Of a stretch of 64,000 nt of DNA, positions 7,557 to 16,211 are shown piece by piece. Location: positions 1-64,000 of the forward strand of contig CADDZD010000002.1 of assembly GCA_902812385.1 (NCBI GenBank), read 5' to 3'. Every line of letters starts with the position of its first letter. Position 1 is the stretch's first letter. The position numbers and the translations under genes are program-made. Under the pieces are notes generated by a model. It searched no databases and was not told the origin of the DNA. It saw nothing but the letters and a program-made list of their open reading frames with translations. Source of the DNA: Clostridia bacterium. GTDB taxonomy: Bacteria; Bacillota; DSM-12270; Thermacetogeniales; Thermacetogeniaceae.

Positions 7557-8240
7557 TTATGAACCAAAGAGAGCACTCCCAATTCTTACCAGAGTTGCCC
7601 CCTCTTCCACCGCCACTTCAAAATCGTTGCTCATCCCCATGGAGAGATGCCTGAGGTCAAGCCAGGGCTTCTTCTGCATCATATCTTCCTTTAAATCCCG
7701 CAGCCTGCGAAACACCGGACGCACCTCCTCAGGGTCCTCACAGTACGGAGCAATGGTCATCAGGCCGCAGACCTTCAACCCTTTCATTTCCCGGATTTCA
7801 TCCAGGAAATCAGGAAGTTCGGAGGGAGCAAGACCAAACTTGGTAGCCTCTCCGGAAACATTCACCTGAACCAGCACCTGCCACGCATACCCCTGGATGT
7901 CGCTCAATCTATTGAGGGTAGCCGCCAGGCTCATGCTGTCCAGGGAATGGATCATACTGACCTTCCCTGCAAGGTACCTTGCCTTATTGCGCTGCAGATG
8001 GCCAATAAAGTGCCACTCCACCTGTTTATCAATAACATCGTATTTTTTAAGAAAATCTTGAACGCGGTTCTCCCCAAAAACGCTCAAACCGGTGGAAATG
8101 GCCTCTTTAAGCTGTTCTGCGCTGATCCCTTTGCTCACGGCGACGAGTTTTACATCCGATTTCTGCCGGCCTACCCTTTGACACGCCTCAGCTATCCTTC
8201 TATAGACGTCATTGATACGATTATTTAACGCTTCATTCAA
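7557..8240 (-). CDS. YggS/PROSC family PLP homeostasis protein
   Basis: PLP-binding protein of the YggS/YlmE/PROSC family, 227 residues, a single (beta/alpha)8 barrel involved in pyridoxal phosphate homeostasis in characterised members. Lys37 in KLVAVSK is the expected PLP-binding lysine. Other family motifs are GENRVQD, WHFIGHLQRNK, HSLDS and the C-terminal SMGMSNDFEVAVEEGAT. The start is TTG at 8240, eight bases after AGGAGG; a nearby ATG is out of frame. The gene precedes sepF in the same direction. Confidence 0.92.
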   Translation of the reverse strand: MNEALNNRINDVYRRIAEACQRVGRQKSDVKLVAVSKGISAEQLKEAISTGLSVFGENRVQDFLKKYDVIDKQVEWHFIGHLQRNKARYLAGKVSMIHSLDSMSLAATLNRLSDIQGYAWQVLVQVNVSGEATKFGLAPSELPDFLDEIREMKGLKVCGLMTIAPYCEDPEEVRPVFRRLRDLKEDMMQKKPWLDLRHLSMGMSNDFEVAVEEGATLVRIGSALFGS

Positions 8241-8300
8241 CCAAGATTCCTCCTTACTCCCATGTTCGATAAAAAAAGGCCAGATCCTTCCTGCAATAAA

Positions 8301-9272
8301 CTAGATATCTTTTTGAATTCTGGTTGCCACCCATGGATTGACAACTATTTCAAGGCCGGGATCGATCCCTGTTACAGCTACCCTCCCACATAACCTGCCT
8401 CTTACCTCCACTTTGAGAAACCTGAACCCAAGGGGGGAATAGGTAAATACCCCTGTGGAGTGCCCATGTTGGACAAGAGCTTCAGCAGGAATAATTATTC
8501 CTTCGCACTCCGGTTTGATCACCTTCAAATTTAAAAGGCGATCGTCGGGGAGACCCGGCTGAGCTTGCAAGACTTCGGCCACAACCAAAAGAATCTCACC
8601 CACTGCTTTTGTACCGACAATTTTCCCCTTCCCCGAGCCTCCGCTCCACTGCAACTCTACCGCATCTCCTTGGGAAAGATGGTCCTTCCCAACCTTATCC
8701 AGCTTGATAACTAAATAAGGCTCTGAAAGGTTGTCGATAATCTTAAAAACCGGCTCCCCTGCAGCTGACACCTGAGAGTGATCCCTGATATCACCTTTGA
8801 AATTTTTAAACAAACCGGCCAGATCCAGCCGGGACCATTGTTCGGGAACAAGTACTCCCTCCCATCCATCCGGGTGGTAACAGACGAACCCCGAAGTGGG
8901 GCTGGGCAGGTTGATTGACTCACGGTTTTTTTCCATGCTTGGTGGAGGTTTTAGCCCTGCCACCACTTGACCGGAACGTACCAGGCTTCCTTCTGGCAGG
9001 AAACGGACAAGGTAGCCGGGGCGCGGCGCCCTTACCACCGTCTCATTGCGCAGGATAATTGCCTGCCCGGAATAGCTTGCCGCAAGATTTCCCTCTTTGG
9101 CCTCAACGGTCTTCACAGCATTCACCAAATAAAACCGGTAAACCTGATTACCGATCCAAAAAAACATGCCGCAGGCGACGATAAATAACAAGACACGCCC
9201 CAGAAGAACACGCAGCCGTTTGATGAATGCCGCCTTCCTTAGCCTTTCCTTTCTAGGCCGTCGGATTTTCAC
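8301..9272 (-). CDS. HlyD-like single-pass envelope protein
   Basis: Predicted membrane protein of about 323 residues. It has a strongly basic N-terminus, one hydrophobic segment near residues 21-45, and an extracytoplasmic part with barrel-sandwich character (TVVRAPRPGYLVRFLPEGSL and a later GFVCYHP segment). It resembles HlyD or membrane-fusion adaptor proteins, yet no transporter partner is adjacent. The start is taken as GTG at 9272, overlapping the copZ-like gene by 20 bases; the frame is open to 9311. Its position beside sepF and yggS suggests an envelope or division-linked role, but the function is not known. Confidence 0.7.
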   Translation of the reverse strand: MKIRRPRKERLRKAAFIKRLRVLLGRVLLFIVACGMFFWIGNQVYRFYLVNAVKTVEAKEGNLAASYSGQAIILRNETVVRAPRPGYLVRFLPEGSLVRSGQVVAGLKPPPSMEKNRESINLPSPTSGFVCYHPDGWEGVLVPEQWSRLDLAGLFKNFKGDIRDHSQVSAAGEPVFKIIDNLSEPYLVIKLDKVGKDHLSQGDAVELQWSGGSGKGKIVGTKAVGEILLVVAEVLQAQPGLPDDRLLNLKVIKPECEGIIIPAEALVQHGHSTGVFTYSPLGFRFLKVEVRGRLCGRVAVTGIDPGLEIVVNPWVATRIQKDI

Positions 9273-9513
9273 CGCTCTTCTGCACCTCGTACCCGGCGTC
9301 GACAACGGCACTTTGAATGTCTGTAAGACTTGCCCTTTCAGGATCGTAGGTCACTTTGACCAGGCCTTTTTCGAGGTCCACCTCTACCCTTTTGACTCCC
9401 TTACCCCCCCCTACGGACTTTTCAACCGCCATTTTACAGTGTCCACAACTCATTCCCTTGACGACGAGAGTCAGCGTCTTCAGTTCACCCTTTTCTTCGC
9501 CGCAACCCGGCAT
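9253..9513 (-). CDS. Heavy-metal-associated (CopZ-like) domain protein
   Basis: Small HMA-domain protein of 86 residues. After a short N-terminus with a lone Cys4 comes the domain with the metal site GMSCGHC (Cys23 and Cys26), then the usual VEVDLEKGLVKVTYDPERAS and VVDAGYEV segments. Proteins of this kind bind Cu(I) and hand it to P-type ATPases, but no copper ATPase or CsoR regulator lies nearby. The start is ATG at 9513 with GGGGGTG five bases upstream. It overlaps the HlyD-like gene that follows. Confidence 0.85.
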   Translation of the reverse strand: MPGCGEEKGELKTLTLVVKGMSCGHCKMAVEKSVGGGKGVKRVEVDLEKGLVKVTYDPERASLTDIQSAVVDAGYEVQKSGENPTA

Positions 9514-9524
9514 GCAAACACCCC

Positions 9525-10322
9525 CTATTCCAGCATTATGATCGCGGCCATGCGCCCTGTAACACCTCGACTGCCGCGGTAAGAAAAGAATAAATCCTGG
9601 CGGCAGATGGTGCATAGCCCGCTTAATGTAATATTCTCCCCCTTCAGACCAGCCTCATGCAGAACCAGGGCATTGGCACCCCAGAGATCGAATTTCCATT
9701 TTTTACTTCCAACGGGGTTCAGCAGCAGCCGCCAGTCAGCTGGGAATGCACTTCTTACAGCCTCAATTACTTCTTCCCCAACCTCGTAGCAGCATGGCCC
9801 CGCGGCCGGAGAAAGGGCCGCCAGACAATCCTTCGGATCCGTCCCATACTCCTGGGCCATTTTTGCAACACACTTCAAGGCAACCCTGGCAACCGCCCCG
9901 CGCCACCCGGCATGCGCCAGTCCCACAACCCTGTGTACAGGGTCATACAGATAGACGGCCTGGCAGTCCGCAACCAGGCAGGTTAGGGCAACCCCCTGGA
10001 GAGATGTCACCTGGGCATCCGCATCGATGACCTCTCTTTTGCCCCTTCCCCTCCGCTCCTTGATGACCAGAACACGGTCACCGTGAACCTGATTGGTTGT
10101 ATGGAGTTGCCCGTCACTTATTCCCATACTTCTGCATAGCAGTCTTCTGTTCGCAGCCACGAATACAGGACTGTCCCCTGTGTGAAACCCCAGATTGAGC
10201 GATGCAAAGGGACCCCTGCTGAGACCCCCCTGTCTTGTCGTAAACATCGCCTGGATACCCTTTCCATCGAATTCCGAAATCGAAAAATAGGGTGGTTCCT
10301 CTTGCCGGATTACAAATCCCAT
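9525..10322 (-). CDS. pgeF: PgeF/YfiH family (laccase-domain) protein
   Basis: YfiH/PgeF (multicopper polyphenol oxidase-like, LACC1) family protein, 265 residues. Family members act on purine nucleosides or correct mis-incorporated residues in peptidoglycan precursors. Visible motifs are MFTTRQGG near residue 27, LNLGFHTGD, NQVHG with a zinc-ligand histidine, CLVADCQAVYLYDP, HAGWRGAVA and GPCCYEVG. It is in the usual Firmicutes position close to yggS and sepF. The ATG at 10322 fits a normal length for the family. Confidence 0.88.
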   Translation of the reverse strand: MGFVIRQEEPPYFSISEFDGKGIQAMFTTRQGGLSRGPFASLNLGFHTGDSPVFVAANRRLLCRSMGISDGQLHTTNQVHGDRVLVIKERRGRGKREVIDADAQVTSLQGVALTCLVADCQAVYLYDPVHRVVGLAHAGWRGAVARVALKCVAKMAQEYGTDPKDCLAALSPAAGPCCYEVGEEVIEAVRSAFPADWRLLLNPVGSKKWKFDLWGANALVLHEAGLKGENITLSGLCTICRQDLFFSYRGSRGVTGRMAAIIMLE

Positions 10323-10364
10323 TTTATCCTCACCGCTCCTATCAGGCCCTGGGCAACACCCACC

Positions 10365-10868
10365 TTAAAACTCCGCCTGGATCACTTTTCCGGCACTTAA
10401 GGATTCCGCAACCTTAATGACCCGCTGGTTCCGGGAACCCCGAAAAGCCAGGCTCAAATCCCGCTCCTCCCTGATATAACGCCCGTCTACGATGAGATCG
10501 GAAACCTCCAGCAGGTCTCGAATATCTTGATCCCGGTAGGATTTTTTTAAAATTTCCTCAAAGGTATAGCCGGTATAGGTGACGATATCCAATCCCATTT
10601 CCTTAATCCGCCGCCCCAGGGAGGCCAGAGGGCGCGGTTGGGCAAAGGGCTCACCCCCGGAGAAAGTGACCCCTTTGATCAACCTGCTGCTCCGGATCAG
10701 CTCCAGAACCTCATCCTCTTCTACCTCACGCCCCCCTGTGAAGTCCCAGGTTTCGGGATTGTGACACCCATTGCAGTGGTGGGGACAGCCCTGGGTAAAA
10801 ATAACAAACCTGATCCCCGGCCCGTCCACCACGCTCTCTTTATCATAACCGGAAATTCTCAGTTTCAT
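10365..10868 (-). CDS. nrdG: Anaerobic ribonucleotide reductase activase
   Basis: NrdG, a radical SAM activase that installs the glycyl radical in NrdD, 167 residues. The iron-sulfur motif CPHHCNGC (C-x3-C-x2-C) lies near residues 29-36, in the family context FTQGCPHHCNGCHNPETWDF. The SAM-binding GGEPFAQP follows near residue 72. The ATG at 10868 lies 27 bases after the nrdD stop, so nrdR-nrdD-nrdG read as one operon. Presence of NrdDG points to strictly or facultatively anaerobic growth. Confidence 0.95.
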   Translation of the reverse strand: MKLRISGYDKESVVDGPGIRFVIFTQGCPHHCNGCHNPETWDFTGGREVEEDEVLELIRSSRLIKGVTFSGGEPFAQPRPLASLGRRIKEMGLDIVTYTGYTFEEILKKSYRDQDIRDLLEVSDLIVDGRYIREERDLSLAFRGSRNQRVIKVAESLSAGKVIQAEF

Positions 10869-10895
10869 TGTTCTCCTACTCCACCTTCATGGGAT

Positions 10896-12917
10896 TTACA
10901 AATCTTTGCAGTGCGGCAACCGGTCCCGCAGTTCGGCAACCTTTCCGTCGTTGAAACGGTCCACGGTACTCAGGTACCCGGTGATCCGGCGCACCCGGCG
11001 TATTGCGGTGGAGCCGCAGCGGGGGCATTCCGGTTCATTGATGACCCCCAGCAGGTTACATCCGGTACAGAAGTCAACCGGATAATTGATCCCGCCATAG
11101 CCCATGTCGCATTCCGCCATGTGCCGCAGAATGGCTTCCACCGCCTCCAGGTTATGCTGCGGTGGTGAGGCCATCTCCACATAGCTGATATGCCCGGCGT
11201 TGCAGTATTTGTGATAGGGGCCTTCCAGGCTGATCTTGTCATAGAAGCTGATCGGGAAATAAACAGGAATGTGGAAGGAGTTTGTATAGTACTCCCGGTT
11301 GGTAACCCCCGGTATTATTCCGAATTCCTTCTGGTCCAACCGGACAAACCGTCCACAGAGCCCCTCGGCCGGAGTGGCCAGCAGGGTGTAATTAAGGTTG
11401 AAGCGCTCACAGGCCTCATCCACCTTTTTCCTTATGTAGGCCACGATCTCAAGCCCCAACTCCTGGGACTCCTTTTTCTGGCCGTGGTGATAACCGGTTA
11501 GGGCAACCAGTGCCTCGGCCAAACCGATGAAACCCACGCTCAGGGTACCATTGACGATGGCGGGCTCTATCGAATCGCACTCCTTCAGACCCTCAGACCC
11601 GAGATAGAGCCCCTGTCCCATGACAAAGGGGAGATCCTTCACCTTTAACTTGCATTGTACCTTGAACCGGTGGCACAGCTGGTTTATCGTCAGTTCCAAA
11701 ACCTCATCCAACAGCCGGTAAAAGGTTTTCAGGTTGCGCTCGGCCTTGATCCCCAGCCTCGGCAGATTGATTGTGGTAAAGGAAAGGTTCCCTCTTCCTA
11801 CCGTGACGGCAGGACCCCGACGGTTGTCCATCACCCTGGTGCGGCACCCCATGTAAGCCACCTGGTCACCGTATTTTTTATTGAATGAAGAATCCATGAA
11901 GCTAAAAGTCGGGTTCAGGCGCTTGCTGGCAACCCGCATGGCCAACTTGAAGAGATCGTAGTTAGGGTCCCCGGGATCAAAGTTAACTCCCTTCTTAAGC
12001 CTGAAGATAACATTCGGAAAGATGGGGTTTTCCCCTCGCCCCAGCCCCGCCTCATAGGCCAGCAGGAAATTTCGCGTCACTTTCCGTCCGGCTTCGGAGG
12101 TGTCTGCGCCCAGGTTAATGGAAGAAAATGGCACCTGGCTCCCTGCCCTGCTATGCATGCTGTTCAGGTTGTACACCAGGGCTTCCATGGCCTGGTAGAC
12201 CTCGTCCTCATCGGCACCTTCGACAAATGGCGCCATTTGGGTATCAAAAAAGGGAAATGATTGTCCTCCAAACATATCATTTTGCGAGCTCTGAAGGATT
12301 ATGGCAGCCAGGGCGGTAGCCGAAGCCGGTCGCTTGGGCGGCCTGATATAGCCGTGTCCCGTATTAAATCCTTCTTTCAAAAGCCTGTCCAGAGGGATTT
12401 GAAGGCAATTACAGGTAGTAGCGTAGAAGTCGAGGTCGTGAATATGGACATCCCCTCTGCTATGGGCAAGCGAAAAATCTTCATCCAGCAAGCGGGTTAA
12501 ATAAAACTTCCTGCTCGCCGCACTGGCGATCTGCAGCATCTTAGCCGAGGGAGAGTTGCCTACGTTGGCGTTGTCCTTATCGGTCTCCTTGATGATGTCC
12601 TCCACCACATCCATCAATTCGCTTTTGGCCTCGCGCAGGCGGGTACGCTTGTCCCTGTAAAGGATATAGGCCTTGGCAGTCCTGGCATGCCCCTTCTCGA
12701 TCAAAACCTTTTCCACGATGTCCTGAACATCCTCGACCCCAAAAATCTCCCCATTGTACTTTTGTTTAAGCATCCGGAGAACCTCCAGGGTCAATGCCAC
12801 CGCCGTCTCGCGATCCTCCCCCCCCACGGCGCGGGCCGCCTTGAATATGGCATCGGTAATCTTGGTGTCGTCGAACGGGACTTCCCGTCCATCCCTTTTC
12901 CTAATCGTGGTAAACAA
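10896..12917 (-). CDS. nrdD: Anaerobic ribonucleoside-triphosphate reductase
   Basis: NrdD, class III ribonucleotide reductase, 673 residues, making dNTPs without oxygen. An N-terminal ATP-cone (about residues 3-90, beginning with RKRDGREVPFD) gives allosteric control. The core contains HIHDLD, and the C-terminus has a zinc site made of two CxxC pairs (CTGC and CPRC). The glycyl radical site is RRITGYLS, with Gly647 as the expected radical residue. The start is TTG at 12917 with GGAGGAG eight bases upstream. It follows nrdR by 24 bases. Confidence 0.96.
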   Translation of the reverse strand: MFTTIRKRDGREVPFDDTKITDAIFKAARAVGGEDRETAVALTLEVLRMLKQKYNGEIFGVEDVQDIVEKVLIEKGHARTAKAYILYRDKRTRLREAKSELMDVVEDIIKETDKDNANVGNSPSAKMLQIASAASRKFYLTRLLDEDFSLAHSRGDVHIHDLDFYATTCNCLQIPLDRLLKEGFNTGHGYIRPPKRPASATALAAIILQSSQNDMFGGQSFPFFDTQMAPFVEGADEDEVYQAMEALVYNLNSMHSRAGSQVPFSSINLGADTSEAGRKVTRNFLLAYEAGLGRGENPIFPNVIFRLKKGVNFDPGDPNYDLFKLAMRVASKRLNPTFSFMDSSFNKKYGDQVAYMGCRTRVMDNRRGPAVTVGRGNLSFTTINLPRLGIKAERNLKTFYRLLDEVLELTINQLCHRFKVQCKLKVKDLPFVMGQGLYLGSEGLKECDSIEPAIVNGTLSVGFIGLAEALVALTGYHHGQKKESQELGLEIVAYIRKKVDEACERFNLNYTLLATPAEGLCGRFVRLDQKEFGIIPGVTNREYYTNSFHIPVYFPISFYDKISLEGPYHKYCNAGHISYVEMASPPQHNLEAVEAILRHMAECDMGYGGINYPVDFCTGCNLLGVINEPECPRCGSTAIRRVRRITGYLSTVDRFNDGKVAELRDRLPHCKDL

Positions 12918-12941
12918 AATCCAGTCTCCTCCCCTACTGAA

Positions 12942-13409
12942 TCAACTATTGGACTTACCCTCAACGCCTAACTCTTCCAGGCAAGTAAGGATTTCTCCCA
13001 CATCCTTAAACTCACGGTAAACGGAGGCGAAACGCACATAAGCCACCTTGTCCACCTTGCGCAAGCGCTCCATTACCATATGGCCTATGGTTTGACTGGA
13101 TACCTCCGATTCCGGGCAATCCCTTAAGGATCTCTCGATTTCATCAACCATCATCGACAGGGTATCCAGTGTGGCGTGCCTTTTCTCGCAGGCCTTCATA
13201 ATCCCGCGCAGCAGCTTTTCACGGTCAAACAGCTCCCGCCTTCCGTCTTTTTTTACAACCCACAGCGGAACCTCCTCGATCCGCTCGTAGGTGGTAAACC
13301 GCCTCCCGCAGAGCAGACACTCGCGGCGGCGCCTGATTTCGTTACCATCCTCCACGGAGCGGGAATCGAGCACCCTTGATTCCCCTCTTTTGCAATAAGG
13401 GCAACGCAA
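12942..13409 (-). CDS. nrdR: Transcriptional repressor NrdR
   Basis: NrdR, nucleotide-sensing repressor of ribonucleotide reductase genes, about 155 residues. It has a zinc ribbon with Cys3/Cys6 and Cys31/Cys34 followed by FTTYER, then an ATP-cone from about residue 45. The start is placed at TTG 13409, giving the usual N-terminus MRCPYC, because GGAGGG lies seven bases upstream; a TTG at 13424 would add five residues and contain that site. It leads an operon with nrdD and nrdG and has an NrdR box just upstream, so autoregulation is likely. Confidence 0.94.
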   Translation of the reverse strand: MRCPYCKRGESRVLDSRSVEDGNEIRRRRECLLCGRRFTTYERIEEVPLWVVKKDGRRELFDREKLLRGIMKACEKRHATLDTLSMMVDEIERSLRDCPESEVSSQTIGHMVMERLRKVDKVAYVRFASVYREFKDVGEILTCLEELGVEGKSNS

Positions 13410-13450
13410 GATGGTTCCCTCCAATATCTTGGGTTTCTGTTAATAATATA

Positions 13451-13466
13451 ACACAACATATAGTGC
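13451..13466 (-). promoter_or_regulatory. NrdR box
   Basis: On the minus strand the 16-mer GCACTATATGTTGTGT closely matches the published NrdR box (acaCwATATmTwGtgt), with the palindromic CTATAT core. It lies about 40 bases upstream of the nrdR start. NrdR boxes usually come in pairs; I could not identify a convincing second copy at the expected spacing. Confidence 0.6.
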
Positions 13467-13488
13467 AGTAAATCCTGCCAAAGGCCCA

Positions 13489-13513
13489 TAAAAAAAGTCC
13501 CTATTTATGGGAC
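13489..13513 (-). terminator. Intrinsic terminator after ylmC
   Basis: On the minus strand GTCCC, a 7-base A+T loop and GGGAC are followed by seven T residues. It lies 29 bases past the ylmC stop and upstream of the nrdR promoter region, separating the sporulation block from the nrd operon. Confidence 0.65.
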
Positions 13514-13541
13514 CTAAGTCGTCTTGAGTGCTCTTCGATTT

Positions 13542-13799
13542 TCAGGACGTTTTCTGGGGAGAACCAGGGGAAAGATCCACCAGAATAACATCAACCCCGA
13601 TTCTCACAATCTTCTCCCAATTCACAACCAATTCGTCATTCCTGGCAAAGATACTGAAAGGGCGGTTGTTTCCGGGCAGGATGATCGCCTTGATTTTGCC
13701 GGCATCAAGATCGATATCTATATCTTTAATCAATCCTAAACGTTTGCCATCGGCGATATTGATGACATCACGCAGCCTTAGTTCAGAGATCTTAACCAC
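13542..13799 (-). CDS. ylmC: YlmC/YmxH family PRC-barrel sporulation protein
   Basis: Small PRC-barrel protein of the YlmC/YmxH family, 85 residues. The expected opening is visible (VKISELRLRDVINIADGKRLGLIKDIDIDLDAGKI in pieces: SELRLRDVIN, GKRLGLI, DIDLDAGKI), followed by the WEKIVRIGVDVILVDL ending typical of the family. Members are common next to sigE/sigG in spore formers and are required for normal sporulation in some, with no known activity. The start is GTG at 13799, nine bases after AGGAGG; the frame is open to 13811. Confidence 0.85.
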   Translation of the reverse strand: MVKISELRLRDVINIADGKRLGLIKDIDIDLDAGKIKAIILPGNNRPFSIFARNDELVVNWEKIVRIGVDVILVDLSPGSPQKTS

Positions 13800-13861
13800 A
13801 CAAACTGCCACCTCCTCAATATCAATACAGTATATGAAAGGAGGCGGACGTTTGTTCCAGA

Positions 13862-14533
13862 TTATGAATTTATTATTCTTGCCAGATGACCGCTTTCATT
13901 GCGTAGCCAGTCCAAAACCCGAAACCGGAAATGCACCGGCCCCGGCCAACCGCTTTCCTCTTTGTTTTCGACGTTTTCTATTCTATGCAGCTGTTCTCCG
14001 GCCACAACCTCTTGAATTCCTTTACCGGAATCGCTCATCCCCCCATTAGTGCTGGAGATATCCACGAAACAAAGGGGCGGGAAAAGGACACACCACCAGT
14101 TTGCCCCCTTACCCTCACCCAGCACCACACGCACCGCTTCGTAACTGCCGGCGGGCAGAACAACATCCCCATAGGCCCTGGCCGGAAAAGTAAATCTACC
14201 TATCAGGACCCGCACGGGATACTTAAACCCTGCGTTATCTAGCGTTTCCCGGGCAATGCTTGCGATCTGGCGGCGGTTCTCCAATACTATCTCCCGCGCC
14301 TCGTTGTAACCGGCAGCCTTTTCAAGCTGCGGTTTTAAGAAACTAACCAAGGCATCCCGGACCAGATATTTGACCTCCTGATCCCTCCGGTGATCACTGT
14401 TGGCAATTACATGAAATCTGATCAGGTTATGATAGGTATAGGCTTTCCTTGCCCGGTTGTTCTTACCTGTTTGTAGCATTAATCCTAAGAGCAGCAAACC
14501 TACAACCAAAATCAAGACCACTCTTCGTCTCAT
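13862..14533 (-). CDS. spoIIR: Stage II sporulation protein R
   Basis: SpoIIR, 223 residues, the forespore-made secreted signal that triggers SpoIIGA to process pro-SigE in the mother cell. An N-terminal hydrophobic segment (residues 4-21) is a signal peptide or anchor. The family core follows: IRFHVIANSDHRRDQEVKYLVRD as the hallmark near residues 39-61, then FPARAYGDVVLPAGSYEAVRVVLGEG and GANWWCVLFPPLCFVD. It sits between sigG and ylmC, near the genes it acts on. Confidence 0.93.
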   Translation of the reverse strand: MRRRVVLILVVGLLLLGLMLQTGKNNRARKAYTYHNLIRFHVIANSDHRRDQEVKYLVRDALVSFLKPQLEKAAGYNEAREIVLENRRQIASIARETLDNAGFKYPVRVLIGRFTFPARAYGDVVLPAGSYEAVRVVLGEGKGANWWCVLFPPLCFVDISSTNGGMSDSGKGIQEVVAGEQLHRIENVENKEESGWPGPVHFRFRVLDWLRNESGHLARIINS

Positions 14534-14547
14534 GGGTATCTCCCCTA

Positions 14548-15318
14548 TTAAATGTATTTCTTCATATGGTTCAGGGCAGCTTTTTCCAAACGGGATACCT
14601 GTGCTTGAGAGATGCCTATTTCTTCGGCTACTTCCATCTGGGTTTTGCCTTCGAAAAAGCGCAGGGTGAGGATTAGCTTTTCCCGGTCGCTCAACTTTCG
14701 GAGGGCCTCCCGAATTGAAATCCTTTCCAGCCAGTTAACGTCATGGTTCTTTTCATCCCCGATCTGGTCCATAACGAAGATCGGGTCGCCCCCATCATGG
14801 TAGATGGGTTCAAACAATGAAACCGGCTCCTGAATGGCATCCATAGCAAAAACAATCTCTTCCCTGGACATGTTCAACTCTTCGGCGATCTCGCTGACCG
14901 ATGGCTCCCGGGAATGCTTGTTTACGAGGAACTCCCTTACCTGGATCGCCTTGTAGGCAGTATCCCGCAGGGAACGGCTTACCCGGATCGGATTGTTATC
15001 TCTTAGATATCGCCTGATCTCGCCGATAATCATCGGTACCGCATATGTGGAAAACTTAACGTTTTGACTGAGGTCAAAGTTATCAATTGCCTTGATTAAG
15101 CCAATACAACCAACCTGAAAGAGATCATCGACGTATTCTCCTCTGTTCGTAAAGCGCTGGATAACACTGAGCACCAGGCGGAGGTTGCCTTTGATCAACT
15201 TCTCTCTTGCCGACCGGTCACCGGTTTTCATCGCCAGGAACAGTTCCCGCATCTGAGCACTTGATAATACTGGGAGTTTAGCCGTATTTACGCCGCAAAT
15301 CTCAACCTTGTTAACCAC
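14548..15318 (-). CDS. sigG: Forespore sigma factor SigG
   Basis: Late forespore sigma factor SigG, about 256 residues. The N-terminus NKVEICGVNTAKLPVL is diagnostic of SigG. Region 2 contains DLFQVGCIGLIKAIDNFDLS and KFSTYAVPMIIGEIRRYLRDNNPIRVSRSL; region 4 ends with GKTQMEVAEEIGISQAQVSRLEKAA, a helix-turn-helix for -35 recognition. I place the start at GTG 15318, downstream of GGGGAGG; an ATG at 15360 is open but has no ribosome site. It follows sigE behind a terminator, as in Bacillus, so it likely has its own SigF/SigG promoter. Confidence 0.95.
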   Translation of the reverse strand: MVNKVEICGVNTAKLPVLSSAQMRELFLAMKTGDRSAREKLIKGNLRLVLSVIQRFTNRGEYVDDLFQVGCIGLIKAIDNFDLSQNVKFSTYAVPMIIGEIRRYLRDNNPIRVSRSLRDTAYKAIQVREFLVNKHSREPSVSEIAEELNMSREEIVFAMDAIQEPVSLFEPIYHDGGDPIFVMDQIGDEKNHDVNWLERISIREALRKLSDREKLILTLRFFEGKTQMEVAEEIGISQAQVSRLEKAALNHMKKYI

Positions 15319-15404
15319 TCCGCCACAATCCTCCCCAGTGATCCTTTGGTCGTTTTTCATTATTACCGCGGAGGTCTCAAATTATTCCGGGCGAAACTGG
15401 CAAA

Positions 15405-15430
15405 TAAAAAAAGGATAACCGATGTTATCC
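15405..15430 (-). terminator. Intrinsic terminator after sigE
   Basis: On the minus strand GGATAAC, loop atcg and GTTATCC form a 7-bp stem followed by eight T residues. It lies between the sigE stop and sigG, so sigG is probably expressed separately from the spoIIGA-sigE transcript. Confidence 0.85.
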
Positions 15431-15460
15431 CCAATTTCCTGAAATTAGCGCTCAGAAAAA

Positions 15461-16189
15461 CTATTCAATGCGGCAGATCTCTTTTCTCAACCGTTTGATT
15501 ATCCTCTTTTCCAGGCGAGAAATATATGATTGGGAGATTCCCAGAAGATCTGCAACCTGTTTCTGGGTTTGCTCCTTTCCGTTGCGAAGGCCAAACCTGA
15601 GTTCCATAATTTTGCGCTCCCGGTTTGAAAGCTTGTCGATTGCCGTATGCAGCAGTTTCCGGTCCACTTCTTCTTCCAATTCCCGGTAAATAATATCGTT
15701 TTCTGTTCCAAGCACGTCCGAGAGGAGGAGTTCGTTGCCGTCCCAATCAATATTCAGCGGTTCGTCAAAGGAAACCTCGGCCCTGGTCTTATTGCTGCGG
15801 CGCAGGTGCATCAATATCTCATTTTCGATGCACCTGGAGGCGTAAGTGGCCAGCTTGATCTTGCGCTGTGGTTTAAAGGTATTGACAGCCTTGATCAGCC
15901 CGATGGTCCCGATTGATACAAGGTCTTCGATTCCCACTCCTGTGTTTTCAAACTTACGGGCAATATATACCACCAACCTCAAATTACGCTCGATCAGCAC
16001 GTTTCTGACCGAAGGATCCCCCGTTTCTAACCGGTTAAGCAGTGTTGTCTCTTCATCACTGGTAAGGGGTGGAGGCAGCGCTTCGTGATTTCCGATATAG
16101 TAGACATGTGACCGGTACTTCAATCTCTGCAGTAGCTTTATCAGCAGGACCTTAAAAGACCAGCGCAGTTGAAACCTCGGAATTCCCAT
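15461..16189 (-). CDS. sigE: Mother-cell sigma factor SigE (pro-form)
   Basis: Early mother-cell sigma factor, 242 residues, made as an inactive precursor. The N-terminal 30 or so residues ([23 protein letters not shown]) are the hydrophobic and basic pro-sequence removed by SpoIIGA, with the YYIG and [10 protein letters not shown] region after it. Region 2 has [20 protein letters not shown] and [19 protein letters not shown]; region 4 has [24 protein letters not shown]. It lies 22 bases after spoIIGA in the standard two-gene operon. Confidence 0.96.
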   Translation of the reverse strand: MGIPRFQLRWSFKVLLIKLLQRLKYRSHVYYIGNHEALPPPLTSDEETTLLNRLETGDPSVRNVLIERNLRLVVYIARKFENTGVGIEDLVSIGTIGLIKAVNTFKPQRKIKLATYASRCIENEILMHLRRSNKTRAEVSFDEPLNIDWDGNELLLSDVLGTENDIIYRELEEEVDRKLLHTAIDKLSNRERKIMELRFGLRNGKEQTQKQVADLLGISQSYISRLEKRIIKRLRKEICRIE

Positions 16190-16211
16190 AAAACTCCCCC
16201 TTAGCTTTTAT

